64,000 nt of DNA from Nitrosopumilus sp. (GTDB lineage: Archaea; Thermoproteota; Nitrososphaeria; Nitrososphaerales; Nitrosopumilaceae), in contig NZ_JAILWA010000002.1 of the NCBI RefSeq assembly GCF_025699255.1, forward strand, positions 1 to 64,000, read 5' to 3'. This document shows positions 44,183 through 52,621 of this stretch, piece after piece. The position numbers and the translations under genes are program-made. The first letter of the stretch is position 1. Every line of letters begins with the position of its first letter. The notes below the pieces were generated by a model. The model saw only the letters and a program-made list of their open reading frames with translations. It was not told the DNA's origin and ran no database searches.

Positions 44183-45186
44183 AATTTTTAATTGTCGGTC
44201 TAGGCTCAATGGGAAATAGAAGAATTAGAAATCTCCTCAAGTTAAATTGTAAAGATATCATTGGATTTGATCCTAAATTAGATAGAATTACAACTGTATC
44301 TAAAAAATTCAACATCCCTACATTTTTGAAAATTGATGATGCTTTAAGAGAGGAACCTCATGTGATGATTATCTCAACTCCTCCCGATTTACATAAAAAA
44401 TATGCAGAATTAGCAATCAAAAATAATCTTCATTTTTTCATGGAAGTAAACATGTTTTCTAAAGATACATTATCTATTATTAAAAAATTAAAAAACAAAA
44501 ATATCATTGGAGCTCCTTCATGTACAATGCAGTTTCACCCTGTTGTAAAATCACTACAAAAATTAATTAAAAAAAATTCAATTGGTGATATTTTAGCAAT
44601 AGAACATCATACAGGTCAATATCTCCCTTCTTGGCATCCATGGGAAAAAATTGATGATTTCTATGTTTCAAAAAAAGAAACTGGGGGAGCTCGTGAAATG
44701 GTTCCAGTAGAATTAGTTTGGCTTATACATTTATTTTCAAATGTCAAATCTGTTATTGGAATTCAAGGAAAAATTTCTAGTCTGCCTGTAGATATTGATG
44801 ATTTTTACCATATTTTTCTTGAATTCAAGAATAAAATCTCTTGCCATTTACTAATAGATGTCTTTTCTCAACCCACTTTTAGAGAAACAAAAATTGTTGG
44901 TGAATCTGGTTCCATACTGTGTGATTTTTTTAAAAATACTATATCTATCAATAATGGAAAAGGATGGAAAACTCAAAAATTATTGATTGGAAAATATGCC
45001 AAAGGTTATGCTAAGAAAATTCCTGAGTCAATGTATGAAGAAGAAATTAAAGCTTTCATCAATGCTATAAAGGGATTAAAAAAATATCCTCACACTCTTA
45101 AAAATGAATTAAATCTTCTCAATATTTTAGATGCAATTGAGAAAAGTAATAAAACTGGTAAAAAAATTGAAACAATTTTTATCTGA
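44179..45186 (+). CDS. Gfo/Idh/MocA-family sugar oxidoreductase
   Basis: A 335-residue NAD(P)-dependent oxidoreductase with Rossmann motif IVGLGSMGNRRIRNL at the N terminus and the family region HFFMEVNMFSK, where the usual catalytic EKP segment reads EVN with no Lys or Pro. The C-terminal half is the substrate-binding beta sheet. It is translationally coupled to the SpsF-like gene. In glycan loci such enzymes reduce or oxidise ketosugars; the altered EKP motif makes activity less certain. Confidence 0.82.
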   Translation: MKFLIVGLGSMGNRRIRNLLKLNCKDIIGFDPKLDRITTVSKKFNIPTFLKIDDALREEPHVMIISTPPDLHKKYAELAIKNNLHFFMEVNMFSKDTLSIIKKLKNKNIIGAPSCTMQFHPVVKSLQKLIKKNSIGDILAIEHHTGQYLPSWHPWEKIDDFYVSKKETGGAREMVPVELVWLIHLFSNVKSVIGIQGKISSLPVDIDDFYHIFLEFKNKISCHLLIDVFSQPTFRETKIVGESGSILCDFFKNTISINNGKGWKTQKLLIGKYAKGYAKKIPESMYEEEIKAFINAIKGLKKYPHTLKNELNLLNILDAIEKSNKTGKKIETIFI

Positions 45187-45225
45187 ATCAGAACAACTTA
45201 AATTGTCAAAAAAAGTTGTATTCTT

Positions 45226-46155
45226 GTGAATCAACATGATGAAGATATTCTAAAGGATTTTCTAAATCTTCATTGGTTAAGACCTGAAGTTGGCCCTGAG
45301 TGTTATTTTAGAAGTAAATCTCTTGATGGAATAGATTTTGAATCTCCCTCTATTGATATTTCCTGTGGTGATGGACAGTTTGCTTTTGTTCATATGGGAG
45401 GTAAATTTCATGAAGATTTTGATAATTTTGGTTCAACTCTTGCAAAAGAATTCAAACATTCTGAATTTGTAGACATTCATGATTCTTTTGATGAAAACTA
45501 TGCAGTAAAAATTTTAAAAAATGCTGACAAACAAATTGATTATGGTACCGATTGGAAACAGAATTTACTTAGTAAAGCAGAAAAGTTAGGTCTATACAAA
45601 AATTTGGTGTTACATGATAATAATAAAACTCCTCTTCCATTTAAAGATGATTTTTTTAAAACAATTTACAGTAACTCTGTTTATTGGGTAGACCCACCAC
45701 AACCTCTATTATCTGATATTCACAGAATGCTACATCCTGAAGGAAGAGCAGTTCTTCATTTGTTTACTCCATTTCATCTTGAAACTTTAGATGAATTGGA
45801 ATGTTTTCTTTCAAAAGAAGCAATTGATATTCTAGATAGAAAAAAACGAGAAACTATGAAAGGTTTACGAAAATATAATGAATGGAAAAAGCTAATTGAA
45901 GAAGCAGGATTTAAAATTGAAGAAGTGAAAAATGTTCATCCTGGTAAATTAATTATTGATATGTGGAACATTGGACTAAGACCAATTGCTCATTTGCTAA
46001 TTCAAATGTCTGAATCTTTATCTGATGAACAAAGAAAAAATATCAAAAAAGAATGGGTTGATATATTCTTTAAATTATTTAAACCTCTCTTGAACCTTCC
46101 TGAAACTTATTCACTAGAAAACTCACCTTATCTGTGTTTTATTCTAAAAAAATAG
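45226..46155 (+). CDS. Methyltransferase-like protein (Methyltransf_11-type, 309 aa)
   Basis: A 309-residue protein. Its N-terminal half contains a SIDISCGDGQFAFVHMGG segment resembling SAM motif I, and FFKTIYSNSVYWVDPP plus MLHPEGRAVLHLFTPFH resemble motifs II-III of Methyltransf_11. The SAM loop is less canonical than in the other methyltransferases here. The start is GTG 45226, with CTTAAATT about 30 bp upstream, so it has its own promoter. The stop precedes the NeuB gene by 4 bp. Confidence 0.68.
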   Translation: MNQHDEDILKDFLNLHWLRPEVGPECYFRSKSLDGIDFESPSIDISCGDGQFAFVHMGGKFHEDFDNFGSTLAKEFKHSEFVDIHDSFDENYAVKILKNADKQIDYGTDWKQNLLSKAEKLGLYKNLVLHDNNKTPLPFKDDFFKTIYSNSVYWVDPPQPLLSDIHRMLHPEGRAVLHLFTPFHLETLDELECFLSKEAIDILDRKKRETMKGLRKYNEWKKLIEEAGFKIEEVKNVHPGKLIIDMWNIGLRPIAHLLIQMSESLSDEQRKNIKKEWVDIFFKLFKPLLNLPETYSLENSPYLCFILKK

Positions 46156-46159
46156 TATC

Positions 46160-47191
46160 TTGAAATCTCTAAAAATTTCCAATTTTCATATTGGTACTAG
46201 CTTTCCAGTTTTTATAATTGCAGAAGCTGGAATTAATCATAATGGTTCTTTAACAATAGCTAAAAAAATGGTTGATGTTGCCAAAAAAGCTGGCGTATCT
46301 TGTATTAAATTTCAAACCCATATTGCAGATCAAGAAATGATTAAAACTAATATTCGACCAGGAAAAATTTCAAGAAAAACTCTATGGAATATAATCAAAA
46401 ATTGTGAATTATCTGAAACAGAAGAACTAAAACTTCAAAAATACTGTAAAAAAGAAAAAATTCTATTTTTATCTACCCCCTTTTCTATTGAGGCTGTTCA
46501 AAGACTTGAAAAACTTAGAATTCCTGCTTACAAAATAGGATCTGGGGAACTTACAAATTTACCTTTTCTTGAAACTGTAGCAAAAACTGGAAAACCAATA
46601 ATATTATCAACTGGAATGTCAACTATTTCAGAAATTCGATCTGCTGTAAAAATTTTTAAAAAATACAAAAATTTATTTGCATTACTCCAAACTACATCTA
46701 CATACCCTTCAGATTATTCCGAAATTAAATTGGGGATGATTGAAAAATTACAAGATATGTTTGATGTTCCTGTAGGTCTTTCAGATCATTCTATTGGAAT
46801 CTATACTGCTATAGCTAGTGTCGCAAAAGGAGCATCTATAATCGAAAAGCATTTTACTCTAGATAAAAAAATGTCTGGACCAGATCAAAAAATTTCTTTG
46901 GATCCGTCTGAACTAAATGAATTGGTAATTGGGTGCAACGCAGTAAAACAAGCACTAGGAGATTCGAAATTTATTTTAAAAAATGAAAAACCAATACGAA
47001 AATTTGCTGAAGCATCAATTGTTACTACAAAAACAATTGAAAAGGGAGAAAAATTTACTTTAGAGAATATAGGCACAAAAAGACCCGGAACAGGTGATTT
47101 ACACGCAAATAAATTCTATGAAATTATAGGTAAAAACGCTAAAAAATCTATTAAACCAAATAAACAATTAACTTGGAAAGATATAGTTTGA
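46160..47191 (+). CDS. NeuB-family nonulosonic acid synthase (canonical metal site)
   Basis: A 343-residue PEP-dependent synthase with AEAGINHNGS, STPFSIEAV, KIGSGE, GLSDHSIG, EKHFTLDKKMSGPDQ and a C-terminal SAF domain with KRPGTGD. All residues known to bind Mn and substrate in NeuB are in place, including the SDH His that is changed to Asn in the copy at 32302. The start is TTG 46160. It overlaps the NeuC-like gene directly downstream, suggesting a NeuC-NeuB pair: release of a ManNAc-like sugar and condensation with PEP to give a sialic- or legionaminic-type acid. Confidence 0.92.
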   Translation: MKSLKISNFHIGTSFPVFIIAEAGINHNGSLTIAKKMVDVAKKAGVSCIKFQTHIADQEMIKTNIRPGKISRKTLWNIIKNCELSETEELKLQKYCKKEKILFLSTPFSIEAVQRLEKLRIPAYKIGSGELTNLPFLETVAKTGKPIILSTGMSTISEIRSAVKIFKKYKNLFALLQTTSTYPSDYSEIKLGMIEKLQDMFDVPVGLSDHSIGIYTAIASVAKGASIIEKHFTLDKKMSGPDQKISLDPSELNELVIGCNAVKQALGDSKFILKNEKPIRKFAEASIVTTKTIEKGEKFTLENIGTKRPGTGDLHANKFYEIIGKNAKKSIKPNKQLTWKDIV

Positions 47192-48330
47192 AGAAAAAAA
47201 TTCTTATTGTTACTGAAAGGCGAGCAGATTATTCAAAATTTCGACCAATTTTAAAAAAAATAACCAAATCGTCCAAACTTGATTATTGTCTTGTTGTCAC
47301 AGGCAGTCATCTTTTGTCAAGTCATGGAAAAACAATTAATGAAATAAAAAATGATGGTTTCAAAATTTCTTATAAATTTTCAATGTATCCAAAATATTTT
47401 ACAGGAACTAATTCGGAAATGGTTGAAAGTTTTGGTCGAGCAATTTTAAAAATAACTGAAATAGTGAAAATAGAAAAACCTAATTTAATTTTAGCTGGTT
47501 TTGATATAGGTGCAAATTTTGCGGCAGCTATTGTTGGTTCACATATGAATATTCATGTTGCACACATTGAAGGTGGTGATATTACTGGTACTATCGATGA
47601 ATCAATAAGACATGCAACATCAAAATTTTCACATATTCATTTTACATCAAATAAAATTGCCTCAACTAGATTACAAAAAATGGGAGAAAATAAGAAATTC
47701 ATTTTTACTGTTGGAAGTACAGGATTAGACAATATTCTTCGAACACAAAAACTAACAATTGAGAATTTGTCTCAAGAATTCAAAATTGATTTTTCTTCTC
47801 CATTTATAGTAGTTTTACAACACACAGTTACTACAGAAGTTAATAATGTCGATAAAAATTTCTTGAAAACATTAAAAGCAATTTCTGAATTAAAAATTCA
47901 AGCGTTACTTATACATGGAAATGCTGATGCTGGTTCTCAAAAACTTTCTAAATTAATACAAAATTCTTCAATTCAACATATCAAAACAATTCAAAATAAC
48001 AAATATGTTAATCTCTTATTTCATGCATCTGCATTAGTTGGAAATTCAAGTAGTGGAATTATTGAAACACCTTTCTTAAAAATTCCTTCAGTAAATATTG
48101 GTACTCGTCAACAAGGAAGATTAAAGTCATTTAGTGTGATTGATGTAAACTATAACAAAAATGAAATAAAAAAAGCCATCAAAAAGGCTGTTTTTGACAA
48201 AAATTTTAAAAATAAAGTAAAAAAATCTACTAGTCTTTATGGAGATGGTAATAGTGCATCAAAAATTGTCAAAATATTGGAAACACTCGATCTATCTAAA
48301 ATACCTATTCAGAAGACATTATCATATTGA
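47188..48330 (+). CDS. neuC: Hydrolysing UDP-sugar 2-epimerase (NeuC/LegG-like)
   Basis: Converts a UDP-GlcNAc-type sugar to free ManNAc-type sugar plus UDP. The 380-residue protein starts KKKILIVTERRADYSKFRP, has HIEGGDITGTIDESIRHATSKFSH (about 125-148) and a GNSSSGIIETP donor site near residue 290, all as in NeuC. I chose TTG 47188, which overlaps the TGA stop of the NeuB gene (TTGA), rather than the ATG 47173 inside it. With the NeuB gene, the Met-type dehydratase and an aminotransferase it could make legionaminic acid; alone with NeuB it would give sialic acid. Confidence 0.9.
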   Translation: MKKKILIVTERRADYSKFRPILKKITKSSKLDYCLVVTGSHLLSSHGKTINEIKNDGFKISYKFSMYPKYFTGTNSEMVESFGRAILKITEIVKIEKPNLILAGFDIGANFAAAIVGSHMNIHVAHIEGGDITGTIDESIRHATSKFSHIHFTSNKIASTRLQKMGENKKFIFTVGSTGLDNILRTQKLTIENLSQEFKIDFSSPFIVVLQHTVTTEVNNVDKNFLKTLKAISELKIQALLIHGNADAGSQKLSKLIQNSSIQHIKTIQNNKYVNLLFHASALVGNSSSGIIETPFLKIPSVNIGTRQQGRLKSFSVIDVNYNKNEIKKAIKKAVFDKNFKNKVKKSTSLYGDGNSASKIVKILETLDLSKIPIQKTLSY

Positions 48331-48338
48331 GATAAAAA

Positions 48339-49655
48339 ATGAAGCCAAACATAATTTTAATTTTAATTGATTCAATGCGGGCAGACAAATGCTTTAACAA
48401 CAAAAATATCCAAACACCAAATATTGATTTATTAATAAAAAAAGGGATTTATTTTAAAAATGGATTTAGCTCTTCTGATTACACAATTACTGGATATGGA
48501 AGTATCTTTACTGGAAAATACCCAATAAATGCTGGTAAAGATGGAATGAGTTATCATAAAATTTTTTCAGATTCCTCAAATTTCATTACAATTTTACAGA
48601 ATAATGGATATCATACTTTTGCAACAATGGATTCAGGTTTAACTGAAATTGGATTTGATGTAAACTTTGAAAATGAAGATAAAGGCTATGACCGTACTTC
48701 CACTAATCTTCATGAAGGCTTGGATAAACAAATTTTAGACAAGATCAAGTCATTTTCAGAACCATGGTTTTATTTAATCCATTTAGATGATTTACATATT
48801 CCAATTAGAGTTCCTAAAGAATACACTGACAAAAATTATTCTGAACGTTATGATGTGATTGTAGAAAAGATTGATTCTTTTTTAGGAAAATTGATTGAAA
48901 CTCTTGATTTAAAAAACACATTGATAATTTTAACATCTGATCATGGTGATTATTTATTATCTGAAGATTTACCTAAACACGAATCTTCTTTAAAATCTAA
49001 ACTTCGATCAAAATTACCTAATTCAACTTACAATTATCTTTCTTCAATAAAACGCGGGACAAAACATAAAATCAAAGAATTTCAAACACACGATCCTTTA
49101 GAAAAACGAACGCTTCAAACAAGAACTGCCAAAGAACGATATTTGTTTGATGATTTAATTCACGTTCCAATTTTATTTTCAGGATGTGGTGTTGATTCTA
49201 TTGGCCCTGTTGATGATCTTGTCAGAAGTGTAGATATTTTTCCTACTTTAATGGATTTATTGAAAATTCCAATCAATCTAAAGGAAATCGATGGGAAAAG
49301 TCTTGTACCAATTTTTAGTGGCAAATCAGTAGACATTTCCACAGTATATCTGGAAAATACTATTTTTGAAACCGATACAAAGAATCCTCAAGCAACTGTT
49401 GGAATTCGAACATTGAAATACAAATATTTTAGAAGTTTGGAAGATCCTTCTAAAAAAATCCACTTATTCAATTTAGAAGAGGATATTTTGGAAGAAAAAA
49501 ATATTGCATTAGAAAATTCAAACCTTGTAAGCAAAATGGAATCTGACCTTATGGATTTACGTAACAAACTGCAAAAACGCTTTGAAAAACCATCCATGAG
49601 TGTTGAAGAAACAAAAAAGGTTGAAGATGAACTTAAAAAATTGGGATACGTATAA
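48339..49655 (+). CDS. Alkaline-phosphatase/sulfatase-superfamily enzyme with Thr nucleophile
   Basis: A 438-residue PF00884-type protein. Metal-binding DSMRAD begins at residue 11 and the second site LTSDHGDYLL lies near residue 200. The nucleophile position, Cys or Ser in sulfatases (C/S-x-P-x-R), reads T49-I-T-G-Y upstream of TG at 58-59, so there is no formylglycine site. Thr is used by phosphoglycerol and phosphoethanolamine transferases of this superfamily. It has no N-terminal membrane helix or signal peptide and should be cytoplasmic. It is likely a phospho- or phosphono-transferase or hydrolase in the neighbouring phosphonate module. Confidence 0.8.
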   Translation: MKPNIILILIDSMRADKCFNNKNIQTPNIDLLIKKGIYFKNGFSSSDYTITGYGSIFTGKYPINAGKDGMSYHKIFSDSSNFITILQNNGYHTFATMDSGLTEIGFDVNFENEDKGYDRTSTNLHEGLDKQILDKIKSFSEPWFYLIHLDDLHIPIRVPKEYTDKNYSERYDVIVEKIDSFLGKLIETLDLKNTLIILTSDHGDYLLSEDLPKHESSLKSKLRSKLPNSTYNYLSSIKRGTKHKIKEFQTHDPLEKRTLQTRTAKERYLFDDLIHVPILFSGCGVDSIGPVDDLVRSVDIFPTLMDLLKIPINLKEIDGKSLVPIFSGKSVDISTVYLENTIFETDTKNPQATVGIRTLKYKYFRSLEDPSKKIHLFNLEEDILEEKNIALENSNLVSKMESDLMDLRNKLQKRFEKPSMSVEETKKVEDELKKLGYV

Positions 49656-49717
49656 CATCTACATATTTTATAAAATAATAAAATAATTTTATTAGCTTGG
49701 AGTTTTCTGTTCATAAT

Positions 49718-50842
49718 ATGAAAAGAAATCTTATAATTTTGATGATTGATGGAGGACGATTAGATTATTCGTTAAAATCACCTACTTTTATATCTATTAA
49801 AAAAAATTCAATTTGCCTTTCTCAACCAATCACATATGGTCCACATACAATTGCTGCAATGCATGCGGTTTTCAGTGGTTCTTATGGGACTAGAACAGGT
49901 ACAAACAGCTATTGGTCAACTTATAATTTTAAAAAAAATAAATTCAAAACAATTTCTGAATATCTACATGATGAGAATTATTATACAAAAGCTGATGTTG
50001 TAAACGATTTAGTTATTCCAAAACAAGGGTTGGATGAATTTTTAATTCATGATGAATTAAATGATAATCTTACATTAAGACATCAAAAATTTCTTCAAGA
50101 AATGAAAATAAAAAATGATATTGGACAAAATTTCTTTCTTTATTTACAGTATAGTAATATTCATACTGGAATTATGAATGAAGTTTTAAAAGTTTACAAT
50201 AATTTTAGTGAAGATTATTTTAACAGTAAAGAAAAAAACAAAGAAAGATATCAATCTCTTTTTGAAAGTGCAGAAAAATATCTAACAGAAATTTTAAAAA
50301 CCATTGATGATTTAGAACTCTCAAAAAATTCTATGATACTAATTATGTCCGATCATGGGATTAGTATTGGCGAAAAAATTGGTGAAAGAGCATATGGAGC
50401 TTTTTGTTATGATTATACATTGAGAACATTTGCATATTTTCTGACGCCTGATTTGCCAAATTTAGAAATTAGTCAACAAGTGAGAACTATTGATTTCATG
50501 CCTACCATTCTAGATTACTTTGGAATTTCTTTAGATCTAAATTATGAAAAAATTGATGGCGAATCACTTTTGCCATTATTTGGAGGAAAATCCCTTCCAG
50601 AAAAAATTGCTTTTTCTGAAACAGGAAATCCACTTCAAGATACAAAACCTCCTAAAGAACCAAATATAAAATCTGTAAGAACTTCAGAGTGGAAATTAAT
50701 ATTTAATGAATATAATGAAACCAGAGAATTATATGATTTGGTTCATGATCCACATGAAACAAACAATCTTTCAGGAAATAACTTAGAAATTGAAACCGTT
50801 TTATTTGAAAAACTTCAAATTTTAAGTGATGGAAAAATTTAA
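49718..50842 (+). CDS. Second alkaline-phosphatase/sulfatase-superfamily enzyme with Thr nucleophile
   Basis: A 374-residue paralogue of the gene before it. Metal-binding MIDGGRLD is at 9-16, the nucleophile segment T44-IAAMHAVFSG again has Thr in place of Cys/Ser, and SDHGISIGEK near residue 215 supplies the second metal site. The C terminus has ELYDLVHDPHETNNLS, a segment shared with many sulfatase-fold proteins. ATG 49718 is preferred over the in-frame TTG 49697. It converges on the nucleotidyltransferase gene with a four-base stop overlap. Confidence 0.8.
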   Translation: MKRNLIILMIDGGRLDYSLKSPTFISIKKNSICLSQPITYGPHTIAAMHAVFSGSYGTRTGTNSYWSTYNFKKNKFKTISEYLHDENYYTKADVVNDLVIPKQGLDEFLIHDELNDNLTLRHQKFLQEMKIKNDIGQNFFLYLQYSNIHTGIMNEVLKVYNNFSEDYFNSKEKNKERYQSLFESAEKYLTEILKTIDDLELSKNSMILIMSDHGISIGEKIGERAYGAFCYDYTLRTFAYFLTPDLPNLEISQQVRTIDFMPTILDYFGISLDLNYEKIDGESLLPLFGGKSLPEKIAFSETGNPLQDTKPPKEPNIKSVRTSEWKLIFNEYNETRELYDLVHDPHETNNLSGNNLEIETVLFEKLQILSDGKI

Positions 50843-51585
50843 CTAAATAACTTTCTAGCTTTTTCTAAATCTTGAGGAGTATCAATTTCACACCAATTTC
50901 CTTCTATGAAAATTGGCTTAACATCAATGTTCAAATCAATTAATTCTTGAAGCATGTCTGTAAGATATGCTTTCTTGAATGATGGTGCATTATGAAATTT
51001 TCCTACATGATTTTTTTGAATTTTCATAAATGTATCTACAAATAACTTTGAACCTTTTTCTGAAAGAATCATTGGACCTAAAAATTCTCCAATTACATCT
51101 TCATCATTTGTTTTTTCTATATTTTTTTTAATTTTAATGATTTTATCATTTCTTATTAACACATTATCAGCTTCAGATTTAGGATGTTGAGTTCTACCTT
51201 CATAGGATTTTTCCCAATTAAGATCTATTGGAATTCCTATATCTCCAGAAAAACTTAGTATCTCTTTTAATATTGATTCTTCAAACAGAATGTCTGAATA
51301 TGATGTTAAAATCTTACCCTCAATTTTGTCCTTTGCAGCCATTAAGCTACCCAAAACATCATGTTCTGCATAATTATCATCATTAAGATATAAGATATTT
51401 TCAATTCCAAAATTTTTGTGTGGTCCTGTAATTATGATAATTTCATTAATTTGATTTTTTTTAAATAGTGAAATTTGTCTCTCTAAAATTGTTTTTCCGT
51501 TAATATCTAACAATCCCTTTGGAGTTGTTTTAGTAATATCTCCTAATCTACTTGCATAACCGGCTGCAATAATAATTACTCTCAT
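50839..51585 (-). CDS. LicC-like nucleotidyltransferase (candidate phosphonate cytidylyltransferase)
   Basis: A 248-residue NTP-transferase with IIIAAGYASRLGDIT and TPKGLLDINGKTILERQI near the N terminus (nucleotide and substrate loops), TSYSDILFEE with the metal-binding Asp (about 91-100), and CEIDTPQDLEKA at the C terminus. The family includes LicC and the phosphonate cytidylyltransferase PntC. Located as the last gene of the pepM operon, it probably makes a CMP-activated phosphonate such as CMP-2-hydroxyethylphosphonate. A sugar-1-phosphate substrate is the main alternative. Confidence 0.83.
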   Translation of the reverse strand: MRVIIIAAGYASRLGDITKTTPKGLLDINGKTILERQISLFKKNQINEIIIITGPHKNFGIENILYLNDDNYAEHDVLGSLMAAKDKIEGKILTSYSDILFEESILKEILSFSGDIGIPIDLNWEKSYEGRTQHPKSEADNVLIRNDKIIKIKKNIEKTNDEDVIGEFLGPMILSEKGSKLFVDTFMKIQKNHVGKFHNAPSFKKAYLTDMLQELIDLNIDVKPIFIEGNWCEIDTPQDLEKARKLFS

Positions 51586-51591
51586 TTTATT

Positions 51592-52140
51592 CTAAATTGC
51601 TTTCATGAACCTTTTTTTAATTTCTGTTGGTTTGTACATTACTCTAGAACTAACAATTTTACTTGGTTGAATTTTAATCAAAATCATTATTGGCGATTTG
51701 ATTTTTAATTTTTTATTTAATATTTCAATTAATTTTTCTTTTGAACTTGTTTTATATACTGTATATCCACAAGCTTTAGCGATTTTTTCAATTTTTATTG
51801 TTGATGTGTGTGTGGGTTGTCCTCCAGTTGATTCATGTATTGAATTGTCAAAAATTACATGGATTAAATTTTTTGGAGACATTTTTCCAATGGTGGTTAA
51901 TGAACCTAAATTCATTAAGATATTACCATCTCCATCAAATACGTAGATCTTTTTTTTAGATCTTGTCAAAGCAATTCCTAAACCAATTGATGATGCAAGC
52001 CCCATTGAACCTATCATATAGAAATTAGATTTCTTTTCACATGTATCATATAGATCTCTGCTAATGAATCCATTTGCAGAAACAATTGGATTGTTTTTAC
52101 AAAACTTTCCAATGATTTCAATTGCTTCTTTTCTAATCAT
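51592..52140 (-). CDS. Phosphonopyruvate decarboxylase, thiamine-diphosphate-binding subunit
   Basis: The 182-residue C-terminal half of a ThDP decarboxylase, encoded as a separate gene. The cofactor motif reads FDGDGNILMNLGSL with a downstream Asn in FDNSIHESTGGQPTHT. It starts 8 bp before the stop of the preceding subunit gene, so the two are co-translated. The nearest alternative is the sulfopyruvate decarboxylase ComE of coenzyme M synthesis, but the direct neighbour of PEP mutase argues for phosphonopyruvate. Confidence 0.88.
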   Translation of the reverse strand: MIRKEAIEIIGKFCKNNPIVSANGFISRDLYDTCEKKSNFYMIGSMGLASSIGLGIALTRSKKKIYVFDGDGNILMNLGSLTTIGKMSPKNLIHVIFDNSIHESTGGQPTHTSTIKIEKIAKACGYTVYKTSSKEKLIEILNKKLKIKSPIMILIKIQPSKIVSSRVMYKPTEIKKRFMKAI

Positions 52141-52621
52141 GAAATTCCCTTTTAATTATTAAGACACATGGATTTTCAGATTTTATTTGTGATTTTGCCC
52201 ATTTGCATGATTCTTTCCAATTTGACTCAGTAAGAATTCTTGATTTCAATTTTAAACTTTTAATCAATTCTGGCTGAATTTTTCCTAGTTTTGTATGCTC
52301 TGGGGCATCGGTTGGAAGGTAGCCTCTCCATCCGATAAGAAAAATTATTGGAATCTTATACAATTGTACTAGTGAAGTTATAGTACTTATTGAATTTCCA
52401 AAACCTGCATTTTGCATAAAAACTAGCGATTGGCTCTTAACTAAAGACATACCTGTGGCAATTCCTATAGCCTCTTCTTCTCTAGTTGTTATAATTATCT
52501 CATTTTTTTCAAGTCCTTGGTTGATAAAATGTTTCATAGTAGAATCTGGGACTCCTACAAAATTCTTTATTCCAATTTTCTTCAAAAATTTAAACATTGA
52601 TCTTTGTGATTTTTCATTCAT
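52133..52621 (-). CDS. Phosphonopyruvate decarboxylase, PYR-domain subunit
   Basis: The 162-residue N-terminal half of a ThDP decarboxylase. It has FVGVPDSTMKHFI, the conserved Glu that activates thiamine in TTREEEAIGIATGMS (about 45-59), and MQNAGFGNSIST. The ATG overlaps the TGA of pepM (ATGA) and its 3' end overlaps the partner subunit gene. Together the two subunits should remove CO2 from phosphonopyruvate to give phosphonoacetaldehyde, which pulls the unfavourable PEP mutase equilibrium forward. Confidence 0.88.
   Translation of the reverse strand: MNEKSQRSMFKFLKKIGIKNFVGVPDSTMKHFINQGLEKNEIIITTREEEAIGIATGMSLVKSQSLVFMQNAGFGNSISTITSLVQLYKIPIIFLIGWRGYLPTDAPEHTKLGKIQPELIKSLKLKSRILTESNWKESCKWAKSQIKSENPCVLIIKREFHD

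Noticed and set aside
48339-50842. Arylsulfatase annotation for both PF00884-type genes
   Set aside because: The Cys/Ser-x-Pro-x-Arg formylglycine signature is missing and Thr stands at the nucleophile position, so the sulfatase name was replaced with a superfamily name.
51592-52621. Sulfopyruvate decarboxylase ComD/ComE (coenzyme M synthesis)
   Set aside because: The two-subunit layout is similar, but the direct coupling to PEP mutase with an ATGA overlap points to phosphonopyruvate decarboxylase.
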